From the NCBI RefSeq assembly GCF_000003815.2, contig NC_049996.1, positions 6,621,731 through 6,685,730 of the forward strand: a stretch of DNA of 64,000 nucleotides, in the 5' to 3' direction. The stretch comes from Branchiostoma floridae (lineage: Eukaryota > Chordata > Leptocardii > Amphioxiformes > Branchiostomatidae). The translations under genes were made by a program, and so were the position numbers. The notes beneath the pieces are model-generated. The model worked only from the letters and a program-made list of their open reading frames with translations, was not told the DNA's origin and ran no database searches. This document shows positions 50,001 through 57,354 of the stretch, one piece after another (position 1 is the first letter of the stretch; each line of letters begins with the position of its first letter).

Positions 50001-51889
50001 GACACGGAAGCTGGATTCGAACCCGCAACCTCTCGGTCTCGAGCCGCAAATGCTGCCACTGCGCCGCGCGGTCCCACTGTAATCTGGTTCATAAGACGAC
50101 ACAATCTGCAATGCACGCACCAATTACACATCAAGTACAATGCAAATCAAGTCAGAATTTGAAATCGAAATACGAAGAACTCTATGCATTTCAAAACAAT
50201 ATTTTGAAGATGTAATACATGGCGTTAATCTAATCAGGAAGTGTCACTTCCAAGTGCCATCTTAGACGTCACGATGACGTTGGTTCTGCTCATCTGCATT
50301 TTGTTTGTTTGTTTGAACCTTTATTTATTCATGACAAGCTCAAATAGGCCTGCAGGCCACTTTTCACTGAGGCCAGGATGCCGGTAATGATCAGATGAAA
50401 TAAAACAGAGATACAGATTACATCGAGTCCTAATAAATCTGTCAACATGTCATATATCACGAACATATTCATGGTACAAAACATAAGTAGAACGAATGCT
50501 CAGCGTACATAGTCCGTGTCCGTTCGTTTTGGTCAGTTCTTCAAGAGTCTCAGGTCGGCTTTGTGGCCGTACGTTTTCCAAGCTCTCCCACACAAAAGCA
50601 TTCAACGTCTAACACTGGCATTTGTTCCGTCACTAGCTAGCTTCTCTGGCAACCTGGATGCCGATATCTAGGATACGATTTCCCTGTTGATTCTCACTTA
50701 CGAGAAACATAACCTTCAGTTTCACCAACGCTTGAGCCAGGACACCCTTGTTGCTATTGCCATGGGGTCCATTTGTTTAAGTTCAAGCTGGGGAAAAATG
50801 CGGGCCCACTCTCTGTACAGGAAATCCTATGAAGGATTTGGGAATTAATGTCTCTCAATCTGTACCACAATCATTTCCTCCTAGTTTGTCCAACGATCAA
50901 AGAAATGTCAGGATGCCCTTACTGCTATTGTCGTTGGAGTCCGAAAGTTGAAATTTAAGCTGTAATGGGAAAGAAGCATGCGGGCCCGCTTTTTGGTCAG
51001 GAAATCCTATGAAGGATTTCAGTTGGGTATTTAAGTCTCTCATTGTGTACTACAATCATTTCCTCCGGTTTGACCAACGCTCAAAGAAATGTCAGGATGC
51101 CCTTACTGCTATTGTCGTTTGAGTGGAATGTCGGACACTTCGGCCCCCTGGCAATCAGGACATTTTGGCCCCAAGCCGAGGACACTTCGGCCCCAAGCCG
51201 AGGACACTTCGGCCCCAAGCCGAGGACACTTCGGCCCTGGGTTAAGTCCGCGATAGTTATCTAACACGTAACCCGAGTTGACTAAATAACGTATAATTTT
51301 AGGACGCATGATTTTACTTGTAAAGTACATTATATAATGTTCTCCTGTCTACTCGAGAAAATCGCCACTAGTGATTACGCTTTTTTGCGTTTCCGGGGCA
51401 TGAAGATCCCAACTTCGATTAATTCATACATTGCATAGCATGCCCACAACATAAGAACTAGCGGGGCCGAAGTGTCCTCTGAGCCTGGGCCGAAATGTCC
51501 TCGGCCTGGGGCCTAAGTGTCCTGGACATGGGGCCGAAATGACCGGGCCGAAGTGTCCATGTGCCGAACTGTCCTGATACCGTTTGAGTGCGGGCCCGCT
51601 TTCTGTTTTCAATTGGGGATTTAAGTTTTTCATTGTGTACTGCCATAATTTCCTCTAGTTTAACCAAAGCTCAGAGAAATGGCAGGACGCCCTTACTGTC
51701 TCACTTCATTAAAAGAATTACCAACTCATGAAAATATTTACTAAAATGATATTTCTTTTTCCAACAGGAGATACAAAGCAGGGAGACGAAGACGAGATAG
51801 GCACGCCCATCAGCAGACGTAACCGCAAACCAGCAACACGAGTCAATGCGCCACCAGGGGGACGATCCTCTCTCAACATTTTCGAGTAA
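19536..51889 (+). CDS. CRMP (DPYSL): CRMP/DPYSL-type dihydropyrimidinase-related protein, long form (17 exons)
   Basis: Seventeen exons with GT-AG junctions join in frame into 2211 bp, 736 residues: 19536-20066, 30148-30233, 32800-32984, 34178-34342, 34638-34699, 35251-35331, 39051-39119, 39582-39626, 41016-41091, 44034-44190, 45582-45723, 46214-46297, 46486-46572, 47168-47260, 47744-47833, 48554-48689, 51768-51889. CRMPs are cytosolic tetrameric amidohydrolase-fold proteins that regulate microtubules and axon growth downstream of semaphorin signalling. Residues 1-177 are a Ser-rich long-isoform head; about 178-680 is the amidohydrolase barrel; about 680-736 is the tail ending [15 protein letters not shown], like vertebrate CRMP tails. 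The metal site keeps H236, H238, K334 and H361 but has R417 and A495 where dihydropyrimidinase has His and Asp, so hydrolase activity is unlikely. Nearest alternative is true dihydropyrimidinase, disfavoured by those losses and by the tail. Confidence 0.92.
22325..22950 (+). repeat. Diverged tandem repeat, ~110-125 bp unit, 5 copies
   Basis: Units begin at roughly 22328, 22448, 22557, 22680 and 22798. Each runs through a GAAATAAATC-like word, CTACAAAGAACC, a TTTGATATA-like word, TTACCAAAATGTGCATAC, an AAGACCCTTAATAACAAGT-like word and a GCCGGATA-like word. Substitutions and small indels are frequent, so the array is old. Confidence 0.8.
23514..23756 (+). mobile_element. MITE family A, copy 1
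   Basis: Terminal inverted repeats of about 50 bp: left GTGGTGTCTCATTGCACTTG, right the inverse ending GTGCAGTGAGATACCAC, both continuing through GGTGCGGCACTGC. The ~240-bp element has no coding capacity. A second copy in opposite orientation lies at 53497-53742 and a lone end at 57783-57826. Confidence 0.8.
24061..24160 (+). repeat. Purine microsatellite (GAAA/GGAA)n
   Basis: About 100 bp of almost pure purine dominated by GAAA and GGAA units, with interruptions. Confidence 0.9.
24655..24733 (+). mobile_element. LINE/SINE 3' tail with TTC microsatellite
   Basis: TTGTAC.TGTTATAATTGTCGCTCAATAAAGTTC followed by a (TTC)n tail resembles the 3' ends of non-LTR elements in this window (compare 60205-60255). 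The body was not recognised. Confidence 0.45.
26392..26737 (+). repeat. Tandem duplication, ~172-bp unit, two copies
   Basis: Copies at about 26392-26563 and 26564-26737 share AAAGATTCC, GATGTC.TGGCGT, AACAGAGCT and GTGTGTCCGC, and an AGTGAAATAG-like word, in order. About 75-80% identity by eye. Confidence 0.75.
27726..28515 (+). repeat. Direct repeat, ~480-bp spacing, two copies
   Basis: Copies at about 27726-28010 and 28208-28515 share GTGTTAAC, TTTGGATA.AACCTTG, ACGGTCGCCAT, GCCAAGCAACTG-like, AAAAACGAGGT and GAGGATAACT in order. Moderately diverged. Confidence 0.75.
28597..29177 (-). mobile_element. MITE family B (CTTCGGCC minisatellite), copy 1, interrupted by a gap
   Basis: Begins GTATCAGGACAGTTCGGCAC and ends CCGACATTC after a 100-N gap (29069-29168). 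It contains repeated GGACACTTCGGCC units on one side and their inverse on the other. It is the reverse complement of the complete copy at 51126-51580, from which the missing interior and both ends can be recognised. Confidence 0.8.
30026..30092 (+). repeat. Microsatellite (ATAGAT/ATAGGT)n
   Basis: About 67 bp of hexamer-like repeats ending about 55 bp before exon 2 of CRMP. Confidence 0.9.
30148..30233 (+). CDS. CRMP (DPYSL): CRMP exon 2
   Basis: Acceptor TTTTACAG ends at 30147; donor CGC|GTAAGT. Encodes [20 protein letters not shown] and following residues (178-206), the first strand of the amidohydrolase small domain. Ends in phase 2. Confidence 0.92.
30784..32221 (+). repeat. Near-identical 566-bp direct duplication
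   Basis: Copies at 30784-31349 and 31657-32221, offset 873. No difference was noticed apart from the length of the terminal G-run (12 versus 11). A unique spacer of 307 bp lies between. The first copy starts 138 bp after the gap. Confidence 0.9.
31518..31535. promoter_or_regulatory. Perfect palindromic RFX-type X-box
   Basis: CCGTTACCATGGTAACGG is its own reverse complement. The core GTTACCATGGTAAC matches both half-sites of the RFX consensus (GTNRCC N0-3 RGYAAC) exactly. It lies in intron 2 between the two 566-bp duplicates. Confidence 0.6.
32800..32984 (+). CDS. CRMP (DPYSL): CRMP exon 3 (HxH metal-site pair)
   Basis: Acceptor CATCCGCAG; donor ATCA|GTAAGA. Contains [14 protein letters not shown] with H236 and H238 and [13 protein letters not shown]. 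Vertebrate CRMPs have HTR at the HTH position, so this exon is dihydropyrimidinase-like. Confidence 0.92.
33291..34004. mobile_element. Inverted-repeat element in CRMP intron 3 carrying an exon-4 fragment
   Basis: Arms at about 33291-33420 and 33879-34004 are inverted copies sharing GTGAAAAGTCGCACACTGAT and CCGCCAG.TGGCGCACCT. Between them lies a 57-bp stretch at 33767-33823 about 80% identical to the start of CRMP exon 4. Two direct copies of CTAAATGTAT.ATTATTTTG also lie inside (33700-33760). No target duplication was resolved. Confidence 0.65.
33767..33823 (+). pseudogene. Ghost of CRMP exon 4 (5' part)
   Basis: Reads [16 protein letters not shown] against [16 protein letters not shown] in the true exon at 34178. 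The AG of the splice acceptor is replaced (CCAATA before TCGAC, where the true exon has TTACAG). Similarity stops about one third into the exon and no donor is seen, so it should not be spliced. Confidence 0.8.
34178..34342 (+). CDS. CRMP (DPYSL): CRMP exon 4
   Basis: Acceptor TTTGTTACAG; donor CGAG|GTAAGA. Encodes [20 protein letters not shown] and onward to LVHQRG (268-323). A decayed partial copy of its first ~57 bp lies upstream at 33767-33823. Confidence 0.92.
34343..34637 (+). repeat. Two copies of a CCGCCAGGTGGCG repeat in CRMP intron 4
   Basis: Copies at about 34380-34475 and 34510-34600 share TAGTTTGAG-like, ACCGCCAGGTGGCGT, CCTGTACCGT.AACATTG and TTACAATTACTATC. They belong to the same family as the arms of the element at 33291-34004. 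Confidence 0.75.
34638..34699 (+). CDS. CRMP (DPYSL): CRMP exon 5 (catalytic-lysine position)
   Basis: 62 bp encoding [19 protein letters not shown] plus SE. K334 in YKD matches the carboxylated lysine of dihydropyrimidinase. Donor GAG|GTAAGT. Confidence 0.9.
35251..35331 (+). CDS. CRMP (DPYSL): CRMP exon 6
   Basis: 27 codons, phase 0 at both ends. Contains LVHAENGD with H361, a conserved metal-site histidine. Acceptor GCTTCACAG; donor CAG|GTAATC. Confidence 0.92.
36663..37086. mobile_element. hAT-like MITE, copy 1 (424 bp)
   Basis: Ends TAGTGGTGCGTACCTAAA and its inverse TTTAGGTACGCACCACTA. Flanked by a perfect 8-bp duplication CTCGTGAC (36655-36662 and 37087-37094). Eight-bp duplications and TAG-starting ends fit hAT. 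Inside are runs of CAGGTCCGGA-like units in both orientations. Confidence 0.85.
37994..38013. repeat. (TA)n microsatellite
   Basis: Ten uninterrupted TA units. Confidence 0.9.
38644..38676. repeat. 33-bp near-perfect palindrome
   Basis: AAATTAGACTCTCCAAA followed by TTTTGGAGTCTAATTT; arms pair with one offset base. It could form a cruciform or a hairpin in the intron transcript. Confidence 0.75.
39051..39119 (+). CDS. CRMP (DPYSL): CRMP exon 7
   Basis: 23 codons containing [12 protein letters not shown], a signature of the DPYS/CRMP family. Acceptor TTTCTCAG; donor GAG|GTATGT. Confidence 0.92.
39582..39626 (+). CDS. CRMP (DPYSL): CRMP exon 8
   Basis: Fifteen codons ([15 protein letters not shown]), phase 0 at both ends. 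Acceptor is a long T-run plus AG; donor CAG|GTATGT. Too short for simple open-frame searches. Confidence 0.92.
40378..40990 (+). repeat. Direct repeats in CRMP intron 8
   Basis: Copies at about 40378-40515 and 40857-40990 share GACGATTA.CGTC.GTTTTT, CAATGAAGCTAGT, ATATCCGG and AAATGAACC.TTAGATGTT in order. Weaker fragments occur at about 40130 and 40325. The second copy ends about 25 bp before exon 9. Confidence 0.75.
41016..41091 (+). CDS. CRMP (DPYSL): CRMP exon 9 (His to Arg at metal site)
   Basis: Encodes [20 protein letters not shown] and following. Dihydropyrimidinase has His before VMSK; here it is R417, while vertebrate CRMP2 has Lys. Acceptor CCGCTAG; donor AAAG|GTAAGG, phase 1. Confidence 0.92.
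41092..44033 (+). other. CRMP (DPYSL): CRMP intron 9
   Basis: Holds a hairpin at 41244-41317 and a SINE-like remnant at about 42030-42145 (TTCCCAGTAGTACAAGATCA, GATTCGTACCC). The left member of the direct repeat flanking exon 10 lies at 43346-43642, with a shorter third copy just before it (43280-43345). No exon is seen. Confidence 0.6.
41244..41317. repeat. Small foldback with CGCCAAAAAACAGTTA arms
   Basis: Arms CGCCAAAAAACAGTTA.TTAAGCAACTGGGTA and its inverse, about 33 bp each with few mismatches, around a ~15-bp loop. Confidence 0.75.
43346..44739 (+). repeat. Direct repeats flanking CRMP exon 10
   Basis: Copies at about 43346-43642 and 44446-44739 share CGTGTGTTGTT, ACAGACACAAGTCACCCAGC, AGTAGTATTTTT-like, GTAGTTATTTCAAGTAAACT in order. 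The right copy is preceded by iterated GGGGGACATTTTTTCATG-like units (44310-44460). Exon 10 (44034-44190) lies between. Confidence 0.8.
44034..44190 (+). CDS. CRMP (DPYSL): CRMP exon 10
   Basis: Encodes [20 protein letters not shown] to DLLAN (434-486), including [13 protein letters not shown]. Acceptor TTTTTTTGCACAG; donor CCAA|GTGAGG. Flanked on both sides by a ~290-bp direct repeat. Confidence 0.92.
45340..45366. promoter_or_regulatory. Paired CACGTG E-boxes
   Basis: GATCACGTGTTGATAAGATCACGTGT places two canonical CACGTG sites 15 bp apart in intron 10. Function is conjecture. Confidence 0.35.
45582..45723 (+). CDS. CRMP (DPYSL): CRMP exon 11 (Asp to Ala at metal site)
   Basis: Encodes [20 protein letters not shown] to SIVWENGV (486-533). 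Dihydropyrimidinase has TGTDNC here; TGSAHC with A495 is the CRMP state, removing the metal-binding Asp. Donor GTG|GTGAGG. Confidence 0.92.
46214..46297 (+). CDS. CRMP (DPYSL): CRMP exon 12
   Basis: 28 codons: [20 protein letters not shown] then NLYPRK, strongly conserved in the DPYS/CRMP family. Acceptor TCTCTCAG; donor AAAG|GTACGT. Confidence 0.93.
46486..46572 (+). CDS. CRMP (DPYSL): CRMP exon 13
   Basis: 29 codons: [20 protein letters not shown] and following to HHQ. Acceptor TTCTCCAG; donor CAG|GTAAGC. Confidence 0.93.
46616..46827. mobile_element. TA-flanked MITE rich in CGCGGT words
   Basis: Ends TACTGTAAATGCA and the inverse TGCATTAACAGTA. The 212-bp interior repeats CCGCGAA and AATTAAAACCACCGCGAA. 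The TA ends suggest TA target duplication, as in Tc1/mariner-like families. It lies in intron 13, 43 bp after exon 13. Confidence 0.7.
47168..47260 (+). CDS. CRMP (DPYSL): CRMP exon 14
   Basis: 31 codons: [20 protein letters not shown] to KDDQ, a conserved C-terminal part of the barrel. Acceptor CATTTCAG; donor CAG|GTAATA. Confidence 0.93.
47744..47833 (+). CDS. CRMP (DPYSL): CRMP exon 15
   Basis: 30 codons: [20 protein letters not shown] to DARAK, corresponding to the family region with GxGxFIPRKPF..Y.RIK. The usual PRKPF core is altered to DRKAH. Acceptor GATTTCAG; donor AAG|GTGAAC. Confidence 0.9.
47834..48553 (+). other. CRMP (DPYSL): CRMP intron 15
   Basis: Contains a (GA)n microsatellite (47948-47995) and otherwise nothing recognisable. 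Confidence 0.6.
48554..48689 (+). CDS. CRMP (DPYSL): CRMP exon 16 (tail)
   Basis: Encodes the disordered tail including [14 protein letters not shown], matching the vertebrate VRNLHQSGFSLSG region. The Ser/Thr-Pro-dense cluster targeted by GSK3 and Cdk5 in vertebrate CRMP2 is reduced here to about one SP site. Acceptor TCTTACAG; donor TCTCTG|GTAACG. Confidence 0.9.
49934..50094 (-). mobile_element. tRNA-derived SINE (minus orientation)
   Basis: Read on the minus strand it begins GACCGCGCGGCGCAGTGGCA (A-box-like) followed about 40 bp on by GGTTCGAATCC (B-box). It ends with CTTGGGAAAGGCACTTTACA and ACTCAGGTGTAAATGAG, a tail common in deuterostome SINEs. It is not a functional tRNA, since no complete cloverleaf could be drawn. 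Decayed relatives: about 42030-42145 and 53785-53870. Confidence 0.7.
50301..50610 (-). mobile_element. LINE 3' remnant (minus orientation)
   Basis: On the minus strand the end reads CATGAATAAATAAAGGTTC then (CAAA)n, a LINE-like 3' tail with poly(A) signal. Just upstream a short open stretch reads [20 protein letters not shown] and ends at a stop near 50452. It resembles the C-terminal VWNSLP.. segment of CR1/L2-type elements. Confidence 0.5.
50720..51706 (+). repeat. Three tandem ~180-bp units, the third split by a MITE
   Basis: Units share ATGCGGGCCC.CT, GGAAATCCTATGAAGGATTT, CAATCATTTCCTC, CAAAGAAATGTCAGGATGCC and CTTACTGCTATTGTCG. The third continues at 51591 after the insertion at 51126-51580. 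Confidence 0.75.
51126..51580 (+). mobile_element. MITE family B (CTTCGGCC minisatellite), complete copy 2
   Basis: Flanked by a perfect 10-bp duplication CGTTTGAGTG (51116-51125 and 51581-51590). The left part carries four tandem units of about 22 bp with GAGGACACTTCGGCCCCAAG. The right part carries inverted, more diverged units. It has no coding capacity. It is the inverse of 28597-29177. Confidence 0.88.
51768..51889 (+). CDS. CRMP (DPYSL): CRMP exon 17 (C-terminus, stop)
   Basis: Encodes [20 protein letters not shown] to [15 protein letters not shown] and TAA at 51887-51889. The APPGGRS end is the conserved CRMP C-terminal signature. Acceptor TTTCCAACAG. Candidate poly(A) signals follow at about 52010 (ATTAAA) and 52590 (AATAAA). 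Confidence 0.92.
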
Positions 51890-54800
51890 ACTCTCTAGCA
51901 CATAGAAATAGCTAGCATAACCATATATAAGCGACTAGGACTTAATGTAATGTAGTACCATGCTGTACTTTCCGAACGCCCGTCGTAGGATATTGCGTGA
52001 TTCTTTACCATTAAAAGTGAGAGGGTAGATTGTAGTGAAAAAACAAACATCCGATATATCCGTATCATGCGGTGTATGTTTTAACCATGTGAAGAATATC
52101 AGTATTCGTATGAGTGATGAAACGAAGTTTTTGCGAAGGTTGATGTTGTTTTTACCCCCCTTTCCTATCCTCGTTGTACGATGTATAACAGTTATGTCCC
52201 CATTAGCAAGAGTTCATCATTAAAGTAAGCACGTGTTATTTACGAGTAACGGAGCTCGAACATTGTACCTATTATGTGATTATACTGAATGGATACTGAA
52301 TTCTGAACGTGTACTTTTTAGATAGTGAAGATGTTGTGTTCACCATTGACGCCAACAGTCCCCGCAAGTCGTCGCAGAAGCGTCAATTATACAACCCACG
52401 TGCTACCATAGGGAAAACGTGTCGTAGAACTGAATGGATGTTGTCGTAGTGACTCTGTTGTTAGAGATAGTAATTGAGTTGAGTGGGCAAAGCCCGTAGT
52501 CTCTGGAGTAGAGGAAATTCACACGACGTCCGTAAGCGTTCCTGGATAATTCAATAACCATTTCTTCCGAGGGTAGCTTATTGCCCTGTAATAAAATAAT
52601 CGAAAATAACACATGGCTGTAGACGCAGGCTTGTGTAGTCACTTTAGATTAGGACCTCCGAATGTAGCATTAGAAGACTTACAATTTTTCCACGGAGAAT
52701 TACACTTATGTGACATATCATTGGGAACGTTCCAAATGTATTACGTACGTTTTCGCGTTACCAACAAAAGGCCCATGTCACACATAATACACGCAGGCAG
52801 GCAGCAAACTCTCAAAATGTTATTGACATTTGCACTAGATTTGGGAGTTATTTGGAAAGGCAAAACATTTTCTTTATCTTCCTTGGTATAGAATTCCTTA
52901 TTCTATTCAGTCTGCCTTGACTTGATATTTCATAGGAGATGGCGCATCACTGAAAACATCTTTTTTGTCTTATTTGATTTGCATGCTCTATTTTATAACA
53001 ACATCTATCGATCGACTTTATTCTCTTCTTATTTGTTTTGTTTATCATAATTTCCATTGGGATACGGATACAGCATACAACCGTATCTGACTCTCGAAAT
53101 GGCTGAGTAAAACTCATTCCCACACTTTTTGGTGTACAGAGGCGGTGCCAATCTCATTTTGTATTGCCCTTGGGCCATACAGGCCAACACAGCTGGGTGC
53201 TAGTCTAAGCGGGTGTCTCGCTGAAGCTCAGCGGCACGTTGACGCCTTCGCTGCGGCCGAACGATTTGACGGAGCGCTCAACGAATTTCATCGATAAAAA
53301 CGAACCTTTTCATCCTTTGCCAGTTTTGTTGTCTTGTTATTCATACTTGTACGTTCTGCGTGATAGGCCCAAGTCAGGAATACCACAAAACCAATATAGG
53401 ACGCCGCCTACTCCCACAGCCTTATTTAGTGAGATATACCGGCTATAGTCCACTAGTAGTTTAATTTCATACTCTTTCCATAAGTGCTAAGATCTAGTGG
53501 TTTCTCACTGCACGTGGGGCGCCGGTGCGGCACTGCGGGGTTCGAAAGATTATGCTCAACGAATTTCAGAGATAAAGAAGGAATTTTCTTACGTTTTGTG
53601 TATTTTGTTGTCTTCTTAGTCATACTTCAACATCTTACGAAATATCTAAATCACTAAAAAATCGGCGAAAATAACAAAACAGTGCCGCAGTGAACGAACC
53701 CCTCAGTGCCGCACTGGTGCCCCAAGTGCAGTGAGATACCACCTTAATCTAGGCAAGCAGTCCGTATATCATATTTGAAGCCTTAGGTATGACTCTGCCG
53801 GGGTGCGTTTGAACCCGTGACCTTCCAAATTCATGGAGAGCACTACACCGTATGTCATTGCATCGGTTGCTGGAATATATTTGCTTTACTGCTATAAAAT
53901 TCTCTCTGAAATGTAGCAAATAAGATTGATCGGCAAAGCCTTTCTCCTGTAATGGCCAAGCACAGCACGATTTGGTAAATTGAACGTGGCATTATCTCCA
54001 TGAAGTCGTCTACTAGTACTCTTAAAAAGGGTAATGATCTTACAGAAGAAGCGTTTTGCCAAACATTTAAAGCCGGGTCAAGGTTTGATTTAATCAGGTC
54101 CTATATTAAAGTGCATTTTATGCTTTCATAAGCTGTATAAAAATGGGGGTAGGCCACTGGGTTTAGGTAAAGATATATCATTGGGCTCTTAATACGGTTA
54201 TAAATCTCATTTTAATCACACTCAATGGACTTTAACTCAGGTAAATGAATAGACGGCCGTTGTAGGCACCATAATTCGTAATGCTTGCCGGATTGAAAAT
54301 AATCTGAGGCACCGCTGAAAAGTGGTCACAATGGCCAGGTGCTCCTTTTGTAGTGTTTACGTATTCTCCTACCAGAAGCGACGGAAGTGGGCCAGTAAAA
54401 TCCCTTCCACTACTATCTCCGCGACCCAACCTCTGCTTGGAGAATAGGGTTTACTACCAGTATAGCTTTTACTGTATATTGCCTAATTTTCAAGCAGTTG
54501 TGAGGATCAGCCTCAGCGTTGTGCACTTTTGGCAATTTGCAATATTTGAGTTAACTTCGATAGTGCGTCTTTCTAATAATGCACACTCTAAGGTTCCCTT
54601 TATCAATACATTCATCCTCCTACTCGTTACATCTGCTTGGAGATTATATACCCTGACGTCATGTGTTCAAGATGGCGGTGCCAACCGAATTGTCGAGCAT
54701 AGGGGGTGAGAATCCACGACAATCCTCTATTTAGATGGCCCTTGGGACCTTACTTTTGATGTCATTGTCTGTAGCAGGTAGGGTTTAAAGTTCTGTTACG

Positions 54801-55181
54801 TTCCTTTCTTAATTTTGTTTTATTAGATAGAATTTCTGACCAAACATTCTTCAGTGGTCACGTTTATGGCCGCCCTCCCACTTTTGGCTTGCTAGAACAA
54901 AATCGAGTTTAATCGACTTGTCCTTTTGTTACATGGGCTCCATTCTAGTCGAGTGACACTGACAAGAACTGAGGATACCTTTCAACGATTGCTGAAGCTG
55001 GGGAGCAGCGACGGATGTGTTTTTACACAAGTTGCATAGAGGACGAACTGAGTTTCAAAATGTATGCCCCCCCCCCTCTAACCAAGGCCAACGACAGCAC
55101 ACACAGCAACACTTGGTGTATGTATCCTGAGTTATCCACGAGCTAGTTTAGTCAGAGAACTGCACTAACTGATGTCGTGGA
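51890..55181. other. CRMP 3' flank and intergenic DNA
   Basis: Poly(A) candidates at about 52010, 52219 (ATTAAA) and 52590 (AATAAA). A MITE (53497-53742) and a SINE-like fragment around 53785-53870 (GTTTGAACCCGTGACC on plus). No gene is supported. Confidence 0.5.
53497..53742 (-). mobile_element. MITE family A, copy 2
   Basis: Ends GTGGTTTCTCACTGCAC and GTGCAGTGAGATACCAC. The interior (ACGAATTTCAGAGATAAA, AAAAAATCGGCGAAAATAAC) is the reverse complement of copy 1, so the orientation is opposite. Confidence 0.8.
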
Positions 55182-56204
55182 GGGTTCGCTTAAAAGGCTG
55201 GGCTGTCTACCAGGCCAGGCTACCTGGCCTGTCTACCTGGCCTGGCTATCACGTCAGGCTACTCAGATCCCCCCATTCATAGCCCCATCATATGGCACTC
55301 AGCCAAAATAGCTGATTGACAGGCATAGTAATTGCTGATCTCCAACCCTGCTAGTGCCAGTGACCCAAGGTTGCCCTGTCCACCACTGGCTGGGCCCTTT
55401 GGGAATGTGTCTGGGAGGCCTTGCTTGCAGCATGTCAGGAACACAAGTACCAGCACTGTGTTTGTGTATGTTTGTGTGTGTGTAAATGTGTGTGTGTGTG
55501 TGTGTGTAAGAATGGGCTTGCCAGCAACAGAAATTTGTTTCTTTATTGAATATCTATCTTCTAGAACAGAAACTATCTCAGCTTGTGCAACAAGAAGGGA
55601 GAGCATAAATCACTTGCTCACTGTAAAGCTAAACTTGTATTGACCAAGGGGGGTACTGTATAATTACATGTACCTCCTTGTTCTCTATGCTAGTATGCCA
55701 TGTTGACATATACAATCTTAGTAGTCACATAGCATTTTTGAGGCTGTGGATTGTTATCCACTGTACAATTTTTGTGTCCAGGACAGAGCCCAATCCTCTC
55801 CTTCCACTGACAATAATCTCTCCAACCCCCTTGTACAAGTTGGAGTGGGGAAAGTACTGTTAACAGATTTTGTGACATGTCAAAGGATTTGAACCCAGGA
55901 CCTCTGTTTTCTAGGTCTAACACCCTAAAGCATTTACCGAACACAGTACTGGTACAGTACTTGAATGTGTTCCTGACAGCTGCAAGGAAGGCCTCCCAGA
56001 CACTTTCCCCGAAGGGTCCAGCCAGTGGACACTGGCAGGGTTGAAAATTAGCAATTACTATGCCTGTCAATCAGCTATTTGGGCTGAGTGCCACATGATG
56101 GGGGTATGAATGGGGGGATCTGAGTATCCTGACGTGATAGCCAGGCCAGGTAGACAGGCCAGGTAGCCTGGCCTGGTAGACAGCCCAGCCTTTTAAGCGA
56201 ACCC
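55182..56204. mobile_element. 1-kb foldback transposon with ~240-bp inverted arms
   Basis: Ends GGGTTCGCTTAAAAGGCTGG and the exact inverse. Arms run about 55182-55444 and 55968-56204 and include nested TACCTGGCCTG palindromic units. Flanked by a perfect 10-bp duplication ATGTCGTGGA (55172-55181 and 56205-56214). The centre holds a GT microsatellite (55461-55507) and a SINE-like GATTTGAACCCAGGACC (about 55886). No transposase. A 9-10 bp duplication suits the Mutator-like group (inference). Confidence 0.88.
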
Positions 56205-57354
56205 ATGTCGTGGATAGTTCACTAAATTATGAACCTTGCACCCACTTAAAAACACTACAAAAATGGATGACTCTGAGATTTAAGTATGAGTACACTACAG
56301 TCATTTGTGTTATTGTTCTTGTTGCAATATAAACTACATCAATTGTGTACCATAAAAGTAATGTAACGTTATTACACTACAAAGAATACTTACCTCGAAG
56401 CAGATTAGTTTCAATTGAATTAATGTGGTATGAAGGTTTCATTTTAAATGAATTCGCCAAAAGTGTTCCTGAATTGGAATACTTTAGTATGAATGTGTGT
56501 GTGTGTACATCATGTGTGTGTGTGTGTGCGTGTGTGTGTTAAAGAATGTACCTTAAATGCCTATGTCTTACAACTAGGATCAACATTAGGGGAAAAAGAG
56601 TGACAGTGTATACGATAGGATATAACTGTTGTAATATATTGTTTCACAGCTGCATCTCAGCAAAAGAAAGACAAATCTGGTATCAAACCTGACATAAATC
56701 TGACAACACAGATATTGCATATCCAACGGCACTGTATGCCTACAGTTCCAGTCATTTTACATAACGAAATTTCATGACGACATACTGTTTGTAAAGCTGT
56801 ATACGTAGATGCCCTTTGTATCTATGCATGATATCAGCTGACAAGTTAAGCCGAATAACCATTATAAGTTGATGCTTATATGGTTTTCATAATTTGTATC
56901 ACATATAAACCGATACTAAACAGAAAGTCAACTACTGATACCAAGTTTCACATATTAACAGCCTCAACCCTGAGGTAAAATATTGTGTCAAAATGCTTGT
57001 CTTTACCATATATCTCATAGCATGAATGACACATTATATCAATGATAAAATATTCTATGGTGACTTGTGTAGATATGCACGACTTGCATGGGCTCCGAGC
57101 TACTATTATATTCCTGTAGATCCTTGCGTTGTTGCATGGCGTGCATTCTCCGCCTCACTTCCGCCCTGTTTTCCCATTGGTGTACATCATTTCAGTCACT
57201 CGCCACGGGTTGCCACCAGAAGCCAACTGAAACATAGAAGAACATATATTGTTTCAGAGGTTTATATCCATATACAGGTCCAGTTTTGCATAGACAAGCC
57301 CACATTGACTGGAAACTAGACTTTTAGCGGGGCTGGCAGTGAATGTGTTACACC
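56205..57354. other. Intergenic
   Basis: No gene is supported. A ~60-bp stretch at 57134-57190 (GCATGGCGTGCATTCTC, GCCCTGTTTTCC) matches 59700-59755, just before the LINE fragment there, and so belongs to a dispersed repeat. Confidence 0.5.
56493..56539 (+). repeat. (GT)n microsatellite
   Basis: Interrupted GT dinucleotide run of about 47 bp. Confidence 0.9.

Noticed and set aside
49934-50094. A tRNA gene, because of a clear B-box
   Set aside because: No full cloverleaf or anticodon stem could be drawn, and the long tail with TTCCCAAGGGCACAAGATC is SINE-like.
55277-56070. Open frames in both directions within 55.3-56.1 kb
   Set aside because: They are translations of the foldback element arms and its GT microsatellite.
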